Shown: positions 62,653-64,000 of the stretch, piece after piece
Layout of the letters: each line of letters starts with the position of its first letter
How positions within the stretch are numbered: the stretch's first letter is position 1
Assembly (NCBI GenBank): GCA_024234055.1
Contig: JACKOW010000008.1
Span: 154,932-218,931, forward strand
Direction of reading: 5' to 3'
Origin: Rhodanobacteraceae bacterium
GTDB taxonomy: Bacteria > Pseudomonadota > Gammaproteobacteria > Xanthomonadales > SZUA-5
Length of the DNA stretch: 64,000 bases
Notes under the pieces: generated by a model
Seen by the model: the letters and a program-made list of their open reading frames with translations, nothing else
The model's database searches: none
What the model was told of the DNA's origin: nothing
Program-made: the position numbers and the translations under genes

Positions 62653-63921
62653 ATGACGGACACATCTGCTCTGCCGGAGCTGGCCCTGCTCTGCCGGGTC
62701 GGCTTCGAACCCGACTTGATGGACGAGCTGTCGGCCTGGTTCGCGGTGCAGGGGGTTGCAGCGAGCGTCCGTTCCGAGCAGTCGGCCGTGGTTCGGGTGC
62801 GCGCCGCCGGCACGCATCCGGGATTGGCGGATCTGGTGTTCGCGCGGGATCTGATACAGGTGGCAGCCGAGCTCAGGGATCTCAGCGTGAAGGATCGGGT
62901 CAGTCCGATCTCCGCTGCTCTGCGGCCGCTGGGGCCGCTCTCCTCACTGACAGTGCTCACCCCCGACAGTGAGGCCACCAAACCACTGGCGCCGCTCGTG
63001 GGCGCGCTCCAGGCGCGACTCGGCGACCTGGTCCGTCCGGGCGGAACAGGGCGGGCACAAGTCTGGATGCTGGCCGGTACGCATGCGCTGGTCGGACCTT
63101 CACCGCCGGCCGGCGCCGCCCCCGTTTCCGGGGGCATTCCGCGCCTCAAGTTCCCGCGCGAAGCGCCATCCAGATCCACGCTGAAACTGGAAGAGGCTTT
63201 CCAGGTATTGATGAGTCCAGACGAACGCGAACGCTGGCTGGTCGCTGGCGGCACTGCGGTCGATCTGGGCGCGGCGCCGGGCGGATGGACCTATCAACTG
63301 GTGGCGCGCCGGATTCGGGTGACCGCCATCGACAACGGCCCCATGGCGCCGGCCTTGATGCACAGCGGTCTGGTGCAGCATCTGCGCGAGGATGGCTTTC
63401 GCTATCGCCCGCCGCGCCCGGTGGATTGGCTGGTCTGCGACATGGTCGAGAAACCGGGCAAGGTAGCCGAACTCATGGCGCGCTGGCTGCAATCGGGCTG
63501 GTGCAAGGCGGCGATCTTCAATCTCAAGCTGCCGATGAAGAAGCGCTTTGACGCCTGGGACAAGGCCAGGGCAGTGCTGCGCCCGCTGCAGCGCATGGGT
63601 TTTTCGGTGCGGGCGCGTCAGCTCTATCACGATCGTGAGGAACTGACCGTTGCCGTGATTCCCGGCGCTCAGATTCAGCTGCCGAAGCTGCGCGAGGCGG
63701 CCGCCAGCCGTCTGTCGGATCGAGCGACCCGATCGCAGCCGCCGGCAGCCGCCAAAGCGACACGGCCCGGGAAAGGCCCACGCCAGACCGCGGCCAATGC
63801 TCCGCCGTTGAAGTCGGGCCAGCCAGCCAGCGGCCGCAAGGCAGCCCCTGCAGGCGCCAGAGCCGCCGCCGGCAGGAAACCGCCGTCGTCAGGCTCGCGC
63901 AAGCCGCGCGGCAAGCGCTGA
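62653..63921 (+). CDS. rlmM: 23S rRNA 2'-O-ribose methyltransferase RlmM (C2498)
   Basis: 422 residues. An N-terminal THUMP-like part (LALLCRVGFEPDLMDELSAW) precedes the SAM-binding site GGTAVDLGAAPGGWTYQLVA, VDWLVCDMVEKPGKVAELMA and AAIFNLKLPMKKRFDAWDKA, in which the K-D-K-E tetrad of RrmJ-like enzymes can be placed. It methylates C2498 of 23S rRNA. The C-terminal about 65 residues are a low-complexity, Ala/Pro/Lys/Arg-rich tail absent from the 366-residue E. coli protein, perhaps adding RNA affinity. The tail is in frame and ends with a normal TGA. Confidence 0.95.
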   Translation: MTDTSALPELALLCRVGFEPDLMDELSAWFAVQGVAASVRSEQSAVVRVRAAGTHPGLADLVFARDLIQVAAELRDLSVKDRVSPISAALRPLGPLSSLTVLTPDSEATKPLAPLVGALQARLGDLVRPGGTGRAQVWMLAGTHALVGPSPPAGAAPVSGGIPRLKFPREAPSRSTLKLEEAFQVLMSPDERERWLVAGGTAVDLGAAPGGWTYQLVARRIRVTAIDNGPMAPALMHSGLVQHLREDGFRYRPPRPVDWLVCDMVEKPGKVAELMARWLQSGWCKAAIFNLKLPMKKRFDAWDKARAVLRPLQRMGFSVRARQLYHDREELTVAVIPGAQIQLPKLREAAASRLSDRATRSQPPAAAKATRPGKGPRQTAANAPPLKSGQPASGRKAAPAGARAAAGRKPPSSGSRKPRGKR

Positions 63922-64000
63922 AAGATTCTTGCACCTCCCTCGGTCTTCTACGCTGACGCAGAACCGTTAGGCGGTTGTCATCGGGCTGGTGCAGGCTTAA

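Overview
The window is high-GC DNA, most likely from the gammaproteobacterial chromosome of a Lysobacterales (Xanthomonadales)-type organism. This rests on RlmM, a MutL with the DMHAAHER-type motif, a MarR-like EPS regulator beside an RfaH/NusG-like protein, a TonB receptor with an aromatic terminus, and many short inverted repeats scattered between genes. Genus-level placement is inference. I saw no rRNA, tRNA or CRISPR.

Layout. 1-597: start of a glycosyltransferase that runs off the left edge. 631-930: tandem 129-bp repeats. 949-4005: mutL, a terminator, and a WecA/MraY-type initiating glycosyl-phosphate transferase. 4218-53919: a very long surface-polysaccharide locus, almost all on the minus strand and transcribed right to left. 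At its upstream (right) end sit an RfaH/NusG-like factor and a MarR-like EPS regulator. Then come an O-antigen ligase/polymerase, a UDP-sugar dehydrogenase, an ABC exporter, a FkbM methyltransferase, a beta-CASP metallo-beta-lactamase protein, a SAM methyltransferase, an amidotransferase (AsnB), a sugar epimerase, a Wzm/Wzt ABC exporter with a carbohydrate-binding tail, and a DegT aminotransferase plus sugar N-formyltransferase pair. After these follow about a dozen glycosyltransferases, an acyltransferase, a carbamoyltransferase, a polysaccharide deacetylase with a second formyltransferase, a second ligase/polymerase, and finally gmd, fcl and galE. An IS1595-family element (29156-30227) and a truncated RAYT gene interrupt the locus beside an AT-richer patch.

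The most unusual part is 7388-13643. Nested between the second polymerase and gmd is a lasso-peptide-like RiPP set. It has a NTP_transf_5-type nucleotidyltransferase, an HPr-kinase-like protein, a stand-alone PqqD-type recognition protein (B1), a 45-residue precursor with the lasso leader motif Y-x2-P-x-V-x3-G, a McjC-type cyclase (SGGLDS and GHGGD motifs), and a PRMT-like methyltransferase. No transglutaminase-like leader peptidase (B2) is visible. Whether this is a working, tailored lasso pathway or a remnant reused inside a glycan locus cannot be settled from sequence alone.

Right flank. 53994-54795: an array of about eight hairpin-forming units (102 bp in the regular part). 54876-57554: a TonB-dependent receptor with its own terminator. 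58277-63921, plus strand: a PhoX-like Tat lipoprotein, a MAPEG protein, a small lipoprotein, an acyl-CoA dehydrogenase and rlmM.
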